The position numbers were made by a program, and so were the translations under genes. 64,000 bases of DNA. It comes from CAWIUB01 sp963839995. Lineage in GTDB: Bacteria; Actinomycetota; Actinomycetes; Mycobacteriales; Jatrophihabitantaceae. The DNA lies in the NCBI GenBank assembly GCA_963839995.1, contig CAWIXH010000005.1, positions 124,001 to 188,000 on the forward strand, written 5' to 3'. The stretch's first letter is position 1; every line of letters starts with the position of its first letter. This document shows positions 33,382 through 42,101 of the stretch, piece by piece. The notes under the pieces were generated by a model, which worked only from the letters and a program-made list of their open reading frames with translations, was not told where the DNA came from and did not search any database.

Positions 33382-34613
33382 GCGAGCCGCGCCTGGCGCG
33401 TCGACTAGGTCTCGGCGACGCGGTCGTCGTCGGGCTCGGGTCGATGATCGGTGCCGGGGTGTTCTCGGCGTTCGCCCCCGCCGCGGCCGCGGCCGGGTCG
33501 GGGCTGCTGATCGGGTTGGCGATCGCGGCGATTATCGCCTATTGCAACGCCACCTCGTCGGCCCGGCTCGCCGCGCTGTACCCGCAGTCTGGCGGCACCT
33601 ACGTTTATGGGCGGCAGCGGCTCGGCCCGTTCTGGGGATACCTCGCTGGGTGGGCGTTCGTGGTTGGCAAGGTCGCCAGCTGCGCGGCGATGGCGCTTAC
33701 GTTCGCGTCCTACGCAGCGCCTGCCCACGTCCGCTTGGTCGGGACCGCGGCCGTCATTGCGCTGACCGCGGTGAACTACGTCGGGGTGCAGAAGTCCGCG
33801 TGGCTGACCCGTGTCATCGTGGTGATTTCCCTGCTGGCATTGGGAATTGTGACGGTGGCCTGCCTGGCGGGCGGGCAGGCGTCGACCAATCACCTGTCGC
33901 CCTTCCCCGGCGGGACTGTGCACGGAATCGTCCAGGCAGCGGGTCTGCTGTTCTTCGCGTTCGCCGGCTACGCGCGCATCGCGACGCTCGGTGAGGAGGT
34001 TCGCGATCCGGCTCGCACGATCCCGCGGGCGATTCCGATTGCCCTGGCGATCACCCTGCTCGTGTATTTCGTGGTTGCCCTCTCGGCGCTGCTGGCCGCG
34101 GGCGCCGATGGCCTCGCCGCGACGTCCGCGCCGCTGCAGGCAGCCGTCGAAGTGGGCAGCTTGCACGACCTCGCTCCGGCAGTCCGCATCGGGGGTGCCG
34201 TCGCGGCGCTCGGCTCGCTGCTGGCGCTCATCCTCGGGGTCTCGCGCACCACGTTCGCGATGGCGCGCGACCGGTACCTCCCGCGCGGTCTTGACGTCGT
34301 TCATCCGCGCTTTCGGGTGCCGCACCGCGCCGAACTCGTCGTCGGACTGGTCGTCACCGTGCTGGTGCTGACGACGGACCTGCGCGGCGCGATCGGCTTC
34401 TCGGCGTTCGGGGTACTCGTCTACTACGCCATCGCCAACGCCTCGGCTCTCACGCTGACGGTTGCCGAGCACCGCCCACCACACTGGCTGCCCGTCCTCG
34501 GTGTCGTCGGCTGCATCACGTTGGCTGTCAGCCTGCCTATTACGGCCCTGATCACCGGCGCCGCGGTGCTCGCCCTCGGCGCGCTCTGGTATGCCGTTCG
34601 ACGGCGCTCCTGA
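33378..34613 (+). CDS. APC-superfamily amino acid permease
   Basis: A 411-residue transporter with about twelve helices. The helix-1 unwound motif GSMIGAGVFSAFAP is the substrate-binding hallmark, and FAFAGYARIATLGEEVRDPARTIPRAI is the conserved helix-6/loop region. The GTG at 33378 forms a GTGA overlap with the preceding VOC gene, and any earlier start would lie inside that gene. The substrate is not predictable. Confidence 0.88.
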   Translation: MSEPRLARRLGLGDAVVVGLGSMIGAGVFSAFAPAAAAAGSGLLIGLAIAAIIAYCNATSSARLAALYPQSGGTYVYGRQRLGPFWGYLAGWAFVVGKVASCAAMALTFASYAAPAHVRLVGTAAVIALTAVNYVGVQKSAWLTRVIVVISLLALGIVTVACLAGGQASTNHLSPFPGGTVHGIVQAAGLLFFAFAGYARIATLGEEVRDPARTIPRAIPIALAITLLVYFVVALSALLAAGADGLAATSAPLQAAVEVGSLHDLAPAVRIGGAVAALGSLLALILGVSRTTFAMARDRYLPRGLDVVHPRFRVPHRAELVVGLVVTVLVLTTDLRGAIGFSAFGVLVYYAIANASALTLTVAEHRPPHWLPVLGVVGCITLAVSLPITALITGAAVLALGALWYAVRRRS

Positions 34614-34654
34614 CCCATGTGGATGCGACTCTCCACACGATGTATGCTTTAGAT

Positions 34655-34879
34655 ATGAAGACGAGTATGCGAGTTGAGGCGGAGAACCGCGACGCCCTCG
34701 CCCGGATCGCGGCAATCGAGCTGGGCGGCGTCAGCCTGGACGAGGCGCTGCGGATCGTCCTGTTCGAGCGCGAGACTCGATCTGCCCTGGCCCGCCTGGC
34801 CGCCGACCCAGACCAGCACGCCGGCTATCTGCGCGAGGCCGCCGAACTCGCCGAGGTCGACACCTCGATCGCCGAGTGA
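34655..34879 (+). CDS. Antitoxin of a MazEF-type module
   Basis: A 74-residue protein, MKTSMRVEAENRDALARIAA at the N-terminus then SLDEALRIVLFE, with an acidic tail (LAEVDTSIAE). The N-terminal part resembles short ribbon-helix-helix antitoxins of actinobacterial MazEF pairs. ATG 34655 is preferred to the upstream ATGs at 34619 and 34640, which add an unconserved segment. It overlaps the MazF gene by four bases. Confidence 0.78.
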   Translation: MKTSMRVEAENRDALARIAAIELGGVSLDEALRIVLFERETRSALARLAADPDQHAGYLREAAELAEVDTSIAE

Positions 34880-35217
34880 GCGCCGCTGGCGTCGGGCCGT
34901 GGCAGGTGTGGTGGGTCGATTTCAACCCTCAGGTTGGGCGCGAACAGGCCGGACTGCGGCCTGCAATTGTCGTGGGCACATCCTTTGCCTGCCAGCTACC
35001 CAATCAGCTGGCGTTCGTCGTCCCGTGTACTACCACCGACCGCGGCCTCCCGTTCCACCCTGCGGTCACGTCGCTGGACCGGCCAACCTATGCCATGTGT
35101 GACCAACTCAAGTCAATAAGCCGACAACGGCTGGTGCGCCGCCACTCGGCACAGTTACAGCGAGCCGAGATCGACGCGATCAAATTCGTGCTGCGGCAGA
35201 TGATCGACACCAGGTGA
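34876..35217 (+). CDS. mazF: MazF/PemK-family mRNA interferase toxin
   Basis: A 113-residue toxin: WQVWWVDFNPQVGREQAGLRPAIVVG is the family N-terminus, with the Arg and the later Thr/Ser of PCTTTDRGLPFH forming the active site and MCDQLKSISRQRL the conserved QxxxxDxxR-like block. MazF toxins cleave single-stranded RNA at short sequences. It appears intact and is coupled to the antitoxin by a GTGA overlap. Confidence 0.9.
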   Translation: MSAAGVGPWQVWWVDFNPQVGREQAGLRPAIVVGTSFACQLPNQLAFVVPCTTTDRGLPFHPAVTSLDRPTYAMCDQLKSISRQRLVRRHSAQLQRAEIDAIKFVLRQMIDTR

Positions 35218-35271
35218 TCGTGCCGAGTGTGGGCTGTGAGCTGCGGGCCTCGTGCTCAACATCGTGGCGGT

Positions 35272-35619
35272 TCAGTGCAGGTGCCGGCGCCAGTCCCTGG
35301 GCACCCGCCCGGCAGGGCCAGGCGTGGGCTGGTCAAGCGGGTGGTGCTCCGGCGCGGCGAGTGCCGGGCCGTCTGCGTACTGCTCGGTCGAGTAGTCCCA
35401 GAACCAGCTCTCACCAGGCTCGAAGCTGCGGATTATCGGGTGCCCGGTGGCCTTCGCGTGCGCGGACGCGTGCTGGGAGGGCGACGTGTCGCAGCAGCCG
35501 ATGTGCCCGCACTGCGTGCAGCGGCGCAGGTGGAACCACCACCCGTCGGACGCCAGACACTCGGCGCAGCCAGGACCGCTCGGCGCAACGGTCGGGTCGA
35601 TGCCGGCCAGTTCGGTCAT
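35272..35619 (-). CDS. UBP-type zinc-finger protein
   Basis: A 115-residue protein with a ubiquitin-protease-type zinc finger: CAECLASDGWWFHLRRCTQC, GHIGCCDTSPSQHASAHAKA and TGHPIIRSFEPGESWFWDY. All Cys and His ligands of the family are there. In eukaryotes this domain binds the ubiquitin C-terminus. In actinobacteria it is found beside an atypical histidine kinase and a thioredoxin-reductase-like protein, as here. It begins 15 bases after the kinase stop; function unknown. Confidence 0.85.
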   Translation of the reverse strand: MTELAGIDPTVAPSGPGCAECLASDGWWFHLRRCTQCGHIGCCDTSPSQHASAHAKATGHPIIRSFEPGESWFWDYSTEQYADGPALAAPEHHPLDQPTPGPAGRVPRDWRRHLH

Positions 35620-35634
35620 GCGCTCCTCCAGGCG

Positions 35635-37056
35635 TCAGTCGGGAATCGGGTCGGGCGCCACGAAGGGCAGCCGAACCCGGAACCGGGTGTCGCCCGGCAC
35701 GGACTCGACCGAAATATCGCCGTGGTGCTTGTTGACGACGATGCGCCAGCAAATGTCCAGACCCAGGCCGGTGCCCTCGCCGAACGGCTTGGTGGTGAAG
35801 AACGGCTCGAAGATCCGCGAGCGAATCTCCTCGGGCACACCCGACCCGGTGTCGCCGATCTCGACGACGATGTTGGCCTCGTCCCGGAACGTGCGCACGG
35901 TTAACGTGCCCGCGCCGTCCATCGCGGCGATCGCGTTGTCGACCAGGTTCGTCCAGACCTGGTTGAGCTCCGAAGCGTATGCGGGGATGGCCGGCAACGT
36001 CCGGTCGTAGTCCTTGACCACGGTGATGCCGTCGCCGATCTTGCGGCCCAGCATGAGCAACGTGCTGTCGAGCAGCTCGTGCACGTCGACGACCTGGTAT
36101 GGCGCGCGATCCATCTGCGAGTACTGCTTGGCAGCGGCGACCAGCGTCGTGATGCGGGTGGTGGAGTCCTCGATCTCGTTCATCAGCAGTTCGGTCTCGA
36201 CGGTGTAGTTGAGCCACCGAATCGCGCCTTCGAGGGTCGGCTCGTCGACCGTGCCGACGACCTGGTCGAGCCAGTCCAGGTCGAGACCGGCCTGCACGAA
36301 TGTCGGCGCGAGGTCCCACCCACCGGCGAGACCGTGCTCCTCGAACCAGTCGGCCAGTCGGTCTTCGCGATCGGACGCCTCGATCGGCGTCAGGCTGGGC
36401 GCCTTGGCCACATGTTCGACGGCGTCTTCTTGTAGCCGGATCAGCGTCTCCAGGGTGGCCCGGTCGTACGGGCCGGCGGCGATCAGCGCCAGCTTGTGCC
36501 GCATGCCCGCCACCCGGTCGCGGAGTGACGAGGTCGCCCGGACCGCGGCCGCCGCAGGGTTGTTCAACTCGTGGGTGAGCCCGGCCGACAACGAGCCGAG
36601 AGCCAGCAGCCGCTCGCGCTGCCCGACCGCCTGCCGGGCGCTCTGCATGCCGAAGAACAGTCCCTCCAGCATGTGCAACGCCATCGGGAACCACTCGCGC
36701 ATCATCTGCGCGAACAGGTCCGCGTCCAGCACGAAGAACCGCGACGGCTCGGTGACCCGCATCGAGTTGTTGTAGACCTGGGGCACGCGATCGCCGAGGT
36801 ACGCCTGGAACGCACCCCCATAGACGCCGCGCTGGGCCGTGCGGCTGACCTCGACGTCGTCTCCGCCAACCAGCCGGCTCAGCACCAGCGATCCCTCGAT
36901 CAGCACGTAGAAGCAGGTCGCCGGCTCGCCCTCCCGGTACACCCAGCCGGGCTCGATGAGCTCGACGTGGCCCTCGCGGCAGAGCCAGTCCAGCTGCTCG
37001 TCGCTTAGCTTCTCGAACAGGAAGAGGGTCCGCAGCTCATCAGGGTTACAGTTCAC
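35635..37056 (-). CDS. Histidine kinase with N-terminal cyclic-nucleotide-binding domain
   Basis: A 473-residue soluble sensor kinase. Residues 1-125 are a cNMP-binding-like domain (GWVYREGEPATCFYVLIEGS). The H-box is LSAGLTHELNNPAAAA (phosphoacceptor His162), and the ATPase domain has NQVWTNLVDNAIAAM, GDTGSGVPEEI, FEPFFTTKPFG and GTGLGLDICWRI. No membrane segment is visible, so it senses an internal signal. GTG 37056 overlaps the stop of the response-regulator fusion and has GGAG upstream. It presumably phosphorylates that neighbour. Confidence 0.9.
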   Translation of the reverse strand: MNCNPDELRTLFLFEKLSDEQLDWLCREGHVELIEPGWVYREGEPATCFYVLIEGSLVLSRLVGGDDVEVSRTAQRGVYGGAFQAYLGDRVPQVYNNSMRVTEPSRFFVLDADLFAQMMREWFPMALHMLEGLFFGMQSARQAVGQRERLLALGSLSAGLTHELNNPAAAAVRATSSLRDRVAGMRHKLALIAAGPYDRATLETLIRLQEDAVEHVAKAPSLTPIEASDREDRLADWFEEHGLAGGWDLAPTFVQAGLDLDWLDQVVGTVDEPTLEGAIRWLNYTVETELLMNEIEDSTTRITTLVAAAKQYSQMDRAPYQVVDVHELLDSTLLMLGRKIGDGITVVKDYDRTLPAIPAYASELNQVWTNLVDNAIAAMDGAGTLTVRTFRDEANIVVEIGDTGSGVPEEIRSRIFEPFFTTKPFGEGTGLGLDICWRIVVNKHHGDISVESVPGDTRFRVRLPFVAPDPIPD

Positions 37057-38726
37057 CGCTTCTCCAAGTATCGGTGGACCAGCATGACGGCCATTGCACC
37101 CTCGCCGACTGCGGAGGCCACCCGCTTGGGGGAGTCGGCCCGGGCATCCCCGGCGACGAACACTCCCGGGACGCTGGTCTCCAAGTGGTACGGCGCCCGC
37201 TCCAAGGTCCAGCCAGGGGGCCGGGCGCCGTCGAGCGGCAGGTCCGGCCCGGCGACGACGAATCCGTCCTCGTCGCGCACCACGACGCCGTCCAGCCAGT
37301 CGGTGCGCGGCGCGGCGCCGATGAACACGAACAGCCACTGCGCGTCGACGCTTTCCGTCGCGCCCGTCGCGTTGTCGCGCAGCACCAACCGTTCGAGATG
37401 GTCGTCTCCGCCGGCCTCGACGACCTCGGTGCACGTGCGCACCGCAATGTTCGGGACGGTCGCCAGTTGCTGCACCAGGTAGTACGACATCGTGCCCTCG
37501 AGCGACGGCGAGCGGACCAGGATCGTGACCGTGCGGGCGACCCGTGAGAAGTAGACCGCGGCCTGCCCGGCGGAGTTCGCGCCGCCGACGATGTAGACGT
37601 GCTGGTCGGCGCAATAGGCCGCCTCGCTCATCGCGGACCCGTAGTAGACGCCTCGTCCGGTGAAGTCGGACAGCCCCGGGGCGGCCAGCTGCCGGTAGGA
37701 GACGCCGGTCGCCAGGATGACCGAGTGCGCGTCGACGGCATCGCCGTCGGCGAAACGAACGGTGCGGGCCGAGCCGCTCACCTCGATGCCCACCACCTCA
37801 CGAGTGGTGATGAGCTCCGCCCCGAACCTGGTCGCCTGCCGCCGGGCGCGCTCGGTCAGCTGCGCGCCGGTAACGCCGTCGGGGAAGCCCAGGTAGTTGT
37901 CGATGCGGGAGCTCTGCCCGGCCTGCCCACCTGCGGCCGTCCGCTCGATCAGGACCGTACGCAGGCCCTCGGACGCGCCGTACACCGCGGCACCCAGCCC
38001 GGCCGGCCCGCCGCCGACGACCACGAGGTCGTAGAACTGATCGGCGGGCCTGGTGTTCAGCCCGACGCGAGTCGCCAGCTCCGCATCGGTGGGCTCTACC
38101 AGCACGTCACCGTCCGGGGTGATCACCACCGGCAGCCGAAACTCGTCCGCTCCGGCCGCCGTGAGCAACCGCTTGCCCTCCTCCTCCTCGGACAGATACC
38201 AGCGATACGGCACTTGGTTGCGGGCGAGGAACTCCCGCACGTCCGACGAGCGAGCCGACCAGCGATGCCCGACGACCTTCGTCTCGGGAACCGTCCGGTG
38301 GTCGGTGGCAAGCCACTGCTCGAGCAGCGCGTCGATGACCGGGTACAGCTTCTCCTCGGGCGGATCCCACGGTTTGAGCAGGTAGTGGTCGAGGTCGACG
38401 ACGTTGATGGCGTCGATCGCCGCGTTGGTGTCGGCGTACGCGGTCAGCAGCACGCGACGGGCCGTGGGGTACAGGTCCATGGCCTGTTCGAGGAACTCGA
38501 TCCCGCTCATCTGCGGCATCCGGTAGTCGGCCAGGATGACCGCGACCTGGTCGCCGCGCAGCTTCATCTCGCGTAGGGCCTCAAGTGCCTGGTCGCCCGA
38601 CTCGGCCCGGACGATCCGGTGCTGAGCGCCGTACCGCCGCCGCAGATCCCGTGCCACGGCACGCGAGACGCCAGGGTCGTCGTCCACGGTGAGGATCGCC
38701 GTACGTGCCGAGGTGCTGGACGTCAC
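37053..38726 (-). CDS. Response regulator receiver fused to a thioredoxin-reductase-like flavoprotein
   Basis: A 557-residue fusion. Residues 1-130 are a receiver domain with phosphoacceptor Asp67 (VILADYRMPQMSG) and conserved Lys in HYLLKPW. Residues 150-220 form a thioredoxin-like segment without CxxC. Residues 230-557 are a FAD/NADPH reductase with VVVGGGPAGLGAAVYGASEG, VYIVGGANSAGQAAVYFSR and VFVAGDARAD. Where thioredoxin reductase has its CATC disulfide the sequence reads YYGSAMSEA, so it cannot reduce thioredoxin by the standard route. Output is therefore enzymatic rather than DNA binding. The substrate is unknown. Confidence 0.9.
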   Translation of the reverse strand: MTSSTSARTAILTVDDDPGVSRAVARDLRRRYGAQHRIVRAESGDQALEALREMKLRGDQVAVILADYRMPQMSGIEFLEQAMDLYPTARRVLLTAYADTNAAIDAINVVDLDHYLLKPWDPPEEKLYPVIDALLEQWLATDHRTVPETKVVGHRWSARSSDVREFLARNQVPYRWYLSEEEEGKRLLTAAGADEFRLPVVITPDGDVLVEPTDAELATRVGLNTRPADQFYDLVVVGGGPAGLGAAVYGASEGLRTVLIERTAAGGQAGQSSRIDNYLGFPDGVTGAQLTERARRQATRFGAELITTREVVGIEVSGSARTVRFADGDAVDAHSVILATGVSYRQLAAPGLSDFTGRGVYYGSAMSEAAYCADQHVYIVGGANSAGQAAVYFSRVARTVTILVRSPSLEGTMSYYLVQQLATVPNIAVRTCTEVVEAGGDDHLERLVLRDNATGATESVDAQWLFVFIGAAPRTDWLDGVVVRDEDGFVVAGPDLPLDGARPPGWTLERAPYHLETSVPGVFVAGDARADSPKRVASAVGEGAMAVMLVHRYLEKR

Positions 38727-38810
38727 GGATGCACCACGTTGCCTGCTGCCCGTCCCATCGTTCGAATCCTACGTTCCGATGTCGCAGCGCGCCGTTCGCC
38801 GTCAGCGAGA

Positions 38811-39140
38811 TCATGACGCGAAGTCTGGGTCGGCCAGCCCGAACCGCGGACGCTGGCTGACCGGGACCATCGCCACGTACTCGCTGTGCTTGTCGAGATA
38901 GCCGCGAACGAACGGGCACGACGGAACCAGTGCGATCCGGCGGGCGCGCAACTGATCGAGGGTCCGTCCGATGAGCTGGCTGGCCAGCCCGCGCCCCTCG
39001 AACGCCGGGTCGATCTCGGTATGGAAGAAGTCCCAGGTGTGCACGTCGACCGGCCGATACTGGGTGAAGCCCACGAGCGCACCATCCACGGCGATCTCGA
39101 AGCGATGCGCCACCGCGTTCTCGGTGACCTCGAGCGTCAT
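38811..39140 (-). CDS. GNAT-family N-acetyltransferase (YidJ/NATD1 type)
   Basis: A 109-residue minimal acetyltransferase. RFEIAVDGALVGFTQYRP, FFHTEIDPAFEGRGLASQLI (acetyl-CoA loop with RGLAS) and ALVPSCPFVRGYLDKHSEY are the family signature. The ATG at 39140 has AAGGAG six bases upstream, which rules out the longer upstream start. It is not obviously linked to its neighbours. Confidence 0.88.
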   Translation of the reverse strand: MTLEVTENAVAHRFEIAVDGALVGFTQYRPVDVHTWDFFHTEIDPAFEGRGLASQLIGRTLDQLRARRIALVPSCPFVRGYLDKHSEYVAMVPVSQRPRFGLADPDFAS

Positions 39141-39187
39141 AGCGTGCTCCTTCGCGGTGGATCCCCGGGTTGCTCGACCGGGCGTGG

Positions 39188-40492
39188 TCACACCACCGGG
39201 CTGGTGGGTTTGCGGTGCATGCGGTAGTGCAGGACGAGGAAGGGCAGTCCGAAGATGGCGAACGCGTGCTCGGCGCGCAGTTCGCCGTCCTGCACGTACA
39301 CGTCGAGCTGCTCAGCGAACCCATGGACTGCCAGCACCGTGAGATCTCTGTTGGCTGGGTCGATGTAAGCGAGGTAGTGCCCGGGCTGCTCGAGGTCGCT
39401 GCGGCTGGTCAGGACCAGGCCGCCACCCGGGCGGGCCAGGGGCAGCAGCGTCGCGGTGAAGCTCGCCTGCGGCACCGGGAAGCCGACGCTGACGTACCCA
39501 CGGCCGTCGTGCCGGTAGGTGGTGTAGATGCCGACATAGATCGGCTCGTCGGTATCGCCGAAGGACCGGATCCAGCCGCGAATGGCCACGACGTCGGCGT
39601 CGACCGGGGTGACCGTGTCGATTCGGCTGCGGATCCCCCGCTGCGTCTCACGCTGGTTCATCGGCACGTTGGCTTGCCCCAGCGGGCGAGCGACCAGCGT
39701 CCGATACAACAGGTAGCCGGGACGCACCCACACTCGCCACTGCGGGACGATGTCCAAGGCGAACCGGGTGGTGTGCTCGTAGAACTCGCGCACCTGCGGG
39801 TCGACGTCGGCCGGGTCGAACTGTGGACCGGCCAGTTCGTCCACCGACGCGACGATGCCGACATCGGGCGCGGCCGCGACGTAGCGACCGCCGAGCTCCT
39901 CGGCCAGCTCGCGGACATAGCCGGTACCCACGTACCGGGACCGGGCCTCCCGCGGCACGACGAACGGCAGCTCCTCCGCTCGGACCCGTTCGGCGAGCAA
40001 GCTCACCTGCGCGTCCCGGAAGATCAGCGACGACACCACCCGATAGGCCAGCATGGTGCTGCTGGCGACCACCGACGCGGGTACCTGGCGGCGCCGTGAC
40101 GCGAGCGCTCGGCCTACCGCCGCGCCGAGCAGCGGCCCCAGCAGCACCTTCTGCGGACGGATCCCGAGCAGACCGCCGAGCGTGCCCGTCGCCATTCCCA
40201 CCGCAACCGGCCCAGCGGGGGACACGCGGCCGGCCACCCAGCCAACCGGTGCAACCAACGCAGCGCTGGTCGCGATCCGCTGCCAGAGCGGCGGGATCTC
40301 GCCGGGACGTTGCCGGGCTCGGGCCACCGCTTCAGATACTGCCAGCCCGGCCCCTGCGGCGACCGCGCTCGCGCTGGCGGTCCGCATGCCCCGGTGACCG
40401 GCGAAGGCAGCACCAGCCACGGCGCCGACGACACCGGCGACAACCACAGATCCCGTCCGCTGCCGAGCCGCCGGCGAATCATCGGCTGCCAC
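39188..40492 (-). CDS. Actinobacterial hypothetical membrane-associated protein
   Basis: A 434-residue protein. The N-terminal 130 residues are Ala/Gly-rich with several hydrophobic segments (VVVAGVVGAVAGAAFAG, VGMATGTLGGLLG). The C-terminal 280 are soluble and include RYVGTGYVRELAEELGGRY, REFYEHTTRFALDIVPQW and VGIYTTYRHDGRGYVSVGFP. Conserved-looking protein, but I do not recognise a family with known function. The single long frame with good codon bias supports it as real. Confidence 0.7.
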   Translation of the reverse strand: MAADDSPAARQRTGSVVVAGVVGAVAGAAFAGHRGMRTASASAVAAGAGLAVSEAVARARQRPGEIPPLWQRIATSAALVAPVGWVAGRVSPAGPVAVGMATGTLGGLLGIRPQKVLLGPLLGAAVGRALASRRRQVPASVVASSTMLAYRVVSSLIFRDAQVSLLAERVRAEELPFVVPREARSRYVGTGYVRELAEELGGRYVAAAPDVGIVASVDELAGPQFDPADVDPQVREFYEHTTRFALDIVPQWRVWVRPGYLLYRTLVARPLGQANVPMNQRETQRGIRSRIDTVTPVDADVVAIRGWIRSFGDTDEPIYVGIYTTYRHDGRGYVSVGFPVPQASFTATLLPLARPGGGLVLTSRSDLEQPGHYLAYIDPANRDLTVLAVHGFAEQLDVYVQDGELRAEHAFAIFGLPFLVLHYRMHRKPTSPVV

Positions 40493-40620
40493 GCTCGAAA
40501 CCTACTGCTCAGACGGGGCAGCAGTGCGTTCCGCGCCCGGAGGTGCTTCCGCCAGCTGGCTTCGACCGGTGGGTTCACCGCGGTGGGTGCCACTGGCGGT
40601 GAAGCGATCGACGATCGGTA

Positions 40621-41199
40621 TCAGGTGACGGCGTCCAGTTCGATACGCGCGGCGAACGGTTCAGTCGTCTGGAAGACACCTGCGACCGCGCCGCCGTCCT
40701 GATACCCGAACTCGCCCGCCAGGTGGCATGCGATCAAGGAGACTGGCGCGTCAACATCAACGATCCAATAGTGCGGAATGCCGGCGTCGGCATACTCGCC
40801 GCGCTTAACGAGATTATCGGTCCGCCGCGACCCGGGGGAGACAATCTCGACCACCAGCAGCGTGCTTGCCGCACGCAGCAGCCCACCTTCTCGACCGACA
40901 CGATCGAACTCTGAACGTTCGACGACCACCAGGTCTGGACGACGGGCAGTGCCGGGCTGCCCCTCGGGCGCTAACTGGACGTCGAGATCAACATCGGGAA
41001 CCATGCGTAGGTTGCCCGGCAGCTGGCTCCGCAGCTGTACATAGAGTTCAGCGGCAGCAACCATGCGACGCGGCGTCGGGCTCGGCGACATGACGAGGTT
41101 GCCCTCCTGCAGCTCCCAACGATTGCGATCGTCCTCGCCGAGTGCGGCGTATTCAGCGATTGTGAGTAAGCGTCCGGGCGGCTGCGTTAGCGCTGTCAC
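40621..41199 (-). CDS. Uma2-family (DUF820) PD-(D/E)XK-like nuclease
   Basis: A 192-residue protein. Family landmarks are LLTIAEYAALGEDDRNRWELQEG (E of ELxxG), the catalytic RRPDLVVVERSEF (D of PDL), VVEIVSPGSRRTDNLVKRGEYADAGIPHYWIVD (E/K positions). Uma2 proteins have a restriction-endonuclease-like fold and are common in cyanobacteria and actinobacteria; function is unsettled. GTG 41199 is chosen for the upstream GAGGAG at eight bases. It sits at the edge of the decayed region. Confidence 0.85.
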   Translation of the reverse strand: MTALTQPPGRLLTIAEYAALGEDDRNRWELQEGNLVMSPSPTPRRMVAAAELYVQLRSQLPGNLRMVPDVDLDVQLAPEGQPGTARRPDLVVVERSEFDRVGREGGLLRAASTLLVVEIVSPGSRRTDNLVKRGEYADAGIPHYWIVDVDAPVSLIACHLAGEFGYQDGGAVAGVFQTTEPFAARIELDAVT

Positions 41200-41278
41200 G
41201 TCGTGCTCCTCATGCTTGCTAAGTCTGGCATCCAGGACCGACACAGGCGTGCCGACACTCGGCTCCGGGGGGAACGGC

Positions 41279-41470
41279 CGCGCGCAGCTCATCCAGCTCA
41301 CCCCCCCAGGGAGGGCAGCATCCGACCGTATCCGCGAGGTGACCGAAAGCGCGATGCAGGCGGCTCTCGCGCGCTGGTCCCCGCGGGAGCGGCACCAACT
41401 CGCCGCGCTGCTGCACCGGGTGGTCGACGACTTCCTCGCCTACTCCGCCGAAGAAGAACGCGACCAGTCC
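41279..41470 (+). pseudogene. C-terminal fragment of a MarR-family regulator
   Basis: About 60 codons read RAQLIQLTPPGRAASDRIR, then LARWSPRERHQLAALLHRVVDDF, which is the end of a MarR-type regulator (wing strand and the long dimerisation helices). The helix-turn-helix and start are missing, and the frame continues into unrelated sequence. The upstream 80 bases after the Uma2 gene show no missing part. Remnant of a deletion. Confidence 0.6.
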
Positions 41471-41642
41471 CCCACAAGCGGCCGTCGACGCCTAGCTCTC
41501 GCGGTGCGGATAGCGGTAGTCGCGTACCGGCCGGTGGTTGCGTTTGATCGAGCGCGGGCTGGCGAAGCGGATCAGGTTCCAGATGGTGCCGGCCTTGCCT
41601 ACCGTGGCAAGAGTCCACACCCACCTCTTCTCGGAGTACGCG

Positions 41643-42101
41643 ATGACCGCTTCCGCCGGCCGGACCGCGCTGTTCCCCATCGGCCCCACCAGACCCCGTT
41701 CCTACGCCCTGGGCTCACCGGAACGCGCGACCACGGCGGCCGCGCTCGCCGAAGTGCGGGCGGCCGACTACGACATCGGCAACCTGATCGGCGCAGCCGA
41801 CGTCCGCACCGGCCGGCTGGCCCCTGTGGTCACCCCACACGAGCACCAGCGCCAACTCGGTCACGTGCACTGGGCGGGAGCGACCGAGACGCTGCAGGCT
41901 ATCGACGCTGCGCTGGCTGCGTCGCACTGGGTCAACGCCTGCGGCTTCTCCGGGCCCGGCCTGATGCAAGCGCCGGAGATCGGCCGGCTGACGGCCGAGC
42001 AGATCACCGACGGAGCGATCACCAGCGTCGACGCGAGTGCGCTGCAGCTGGAGCGCTTCGCGGCGAGCACCGCCGCGGTCCGGGTGGGGCTGGTGTTCTG
42101 A
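41643..42101 (+). pseudogene. Chimera: P5C dehydrogenase start joined to FAD-oxidoreductase end
   Basis: A single open frame of 152 codons. Residues 1-95 (RPRSYALGSPERATTAAAL, DIGNLIGAADVRTGRLAPVV, THEHQRQLGHVH-like) are the N-terminus of delta-1-pyrroline-5-carboxylate dehydrogenase. From VNACGFSGPGLMQAPEIGRL the sequence is the C-terminus of a glycine/D-amino-acid-oxidase-like FAD protein. Neither catalytic core is present, so a deletion between two neighbouring genes has fused the ends. The ATG has GGAG seven bases upstream, so it may still be translated. Its stop overlaps the next start by one base. Confidence 0.65.

Noticed and set aside
41492..41689. Minus-strand 65-codon frame (GTIWNLIRFASPRSIKRNHRPV)
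   Set aside because: Looks protein-like but no family recognised, and it overlaps the start of the chimeric gene; not enough to call.
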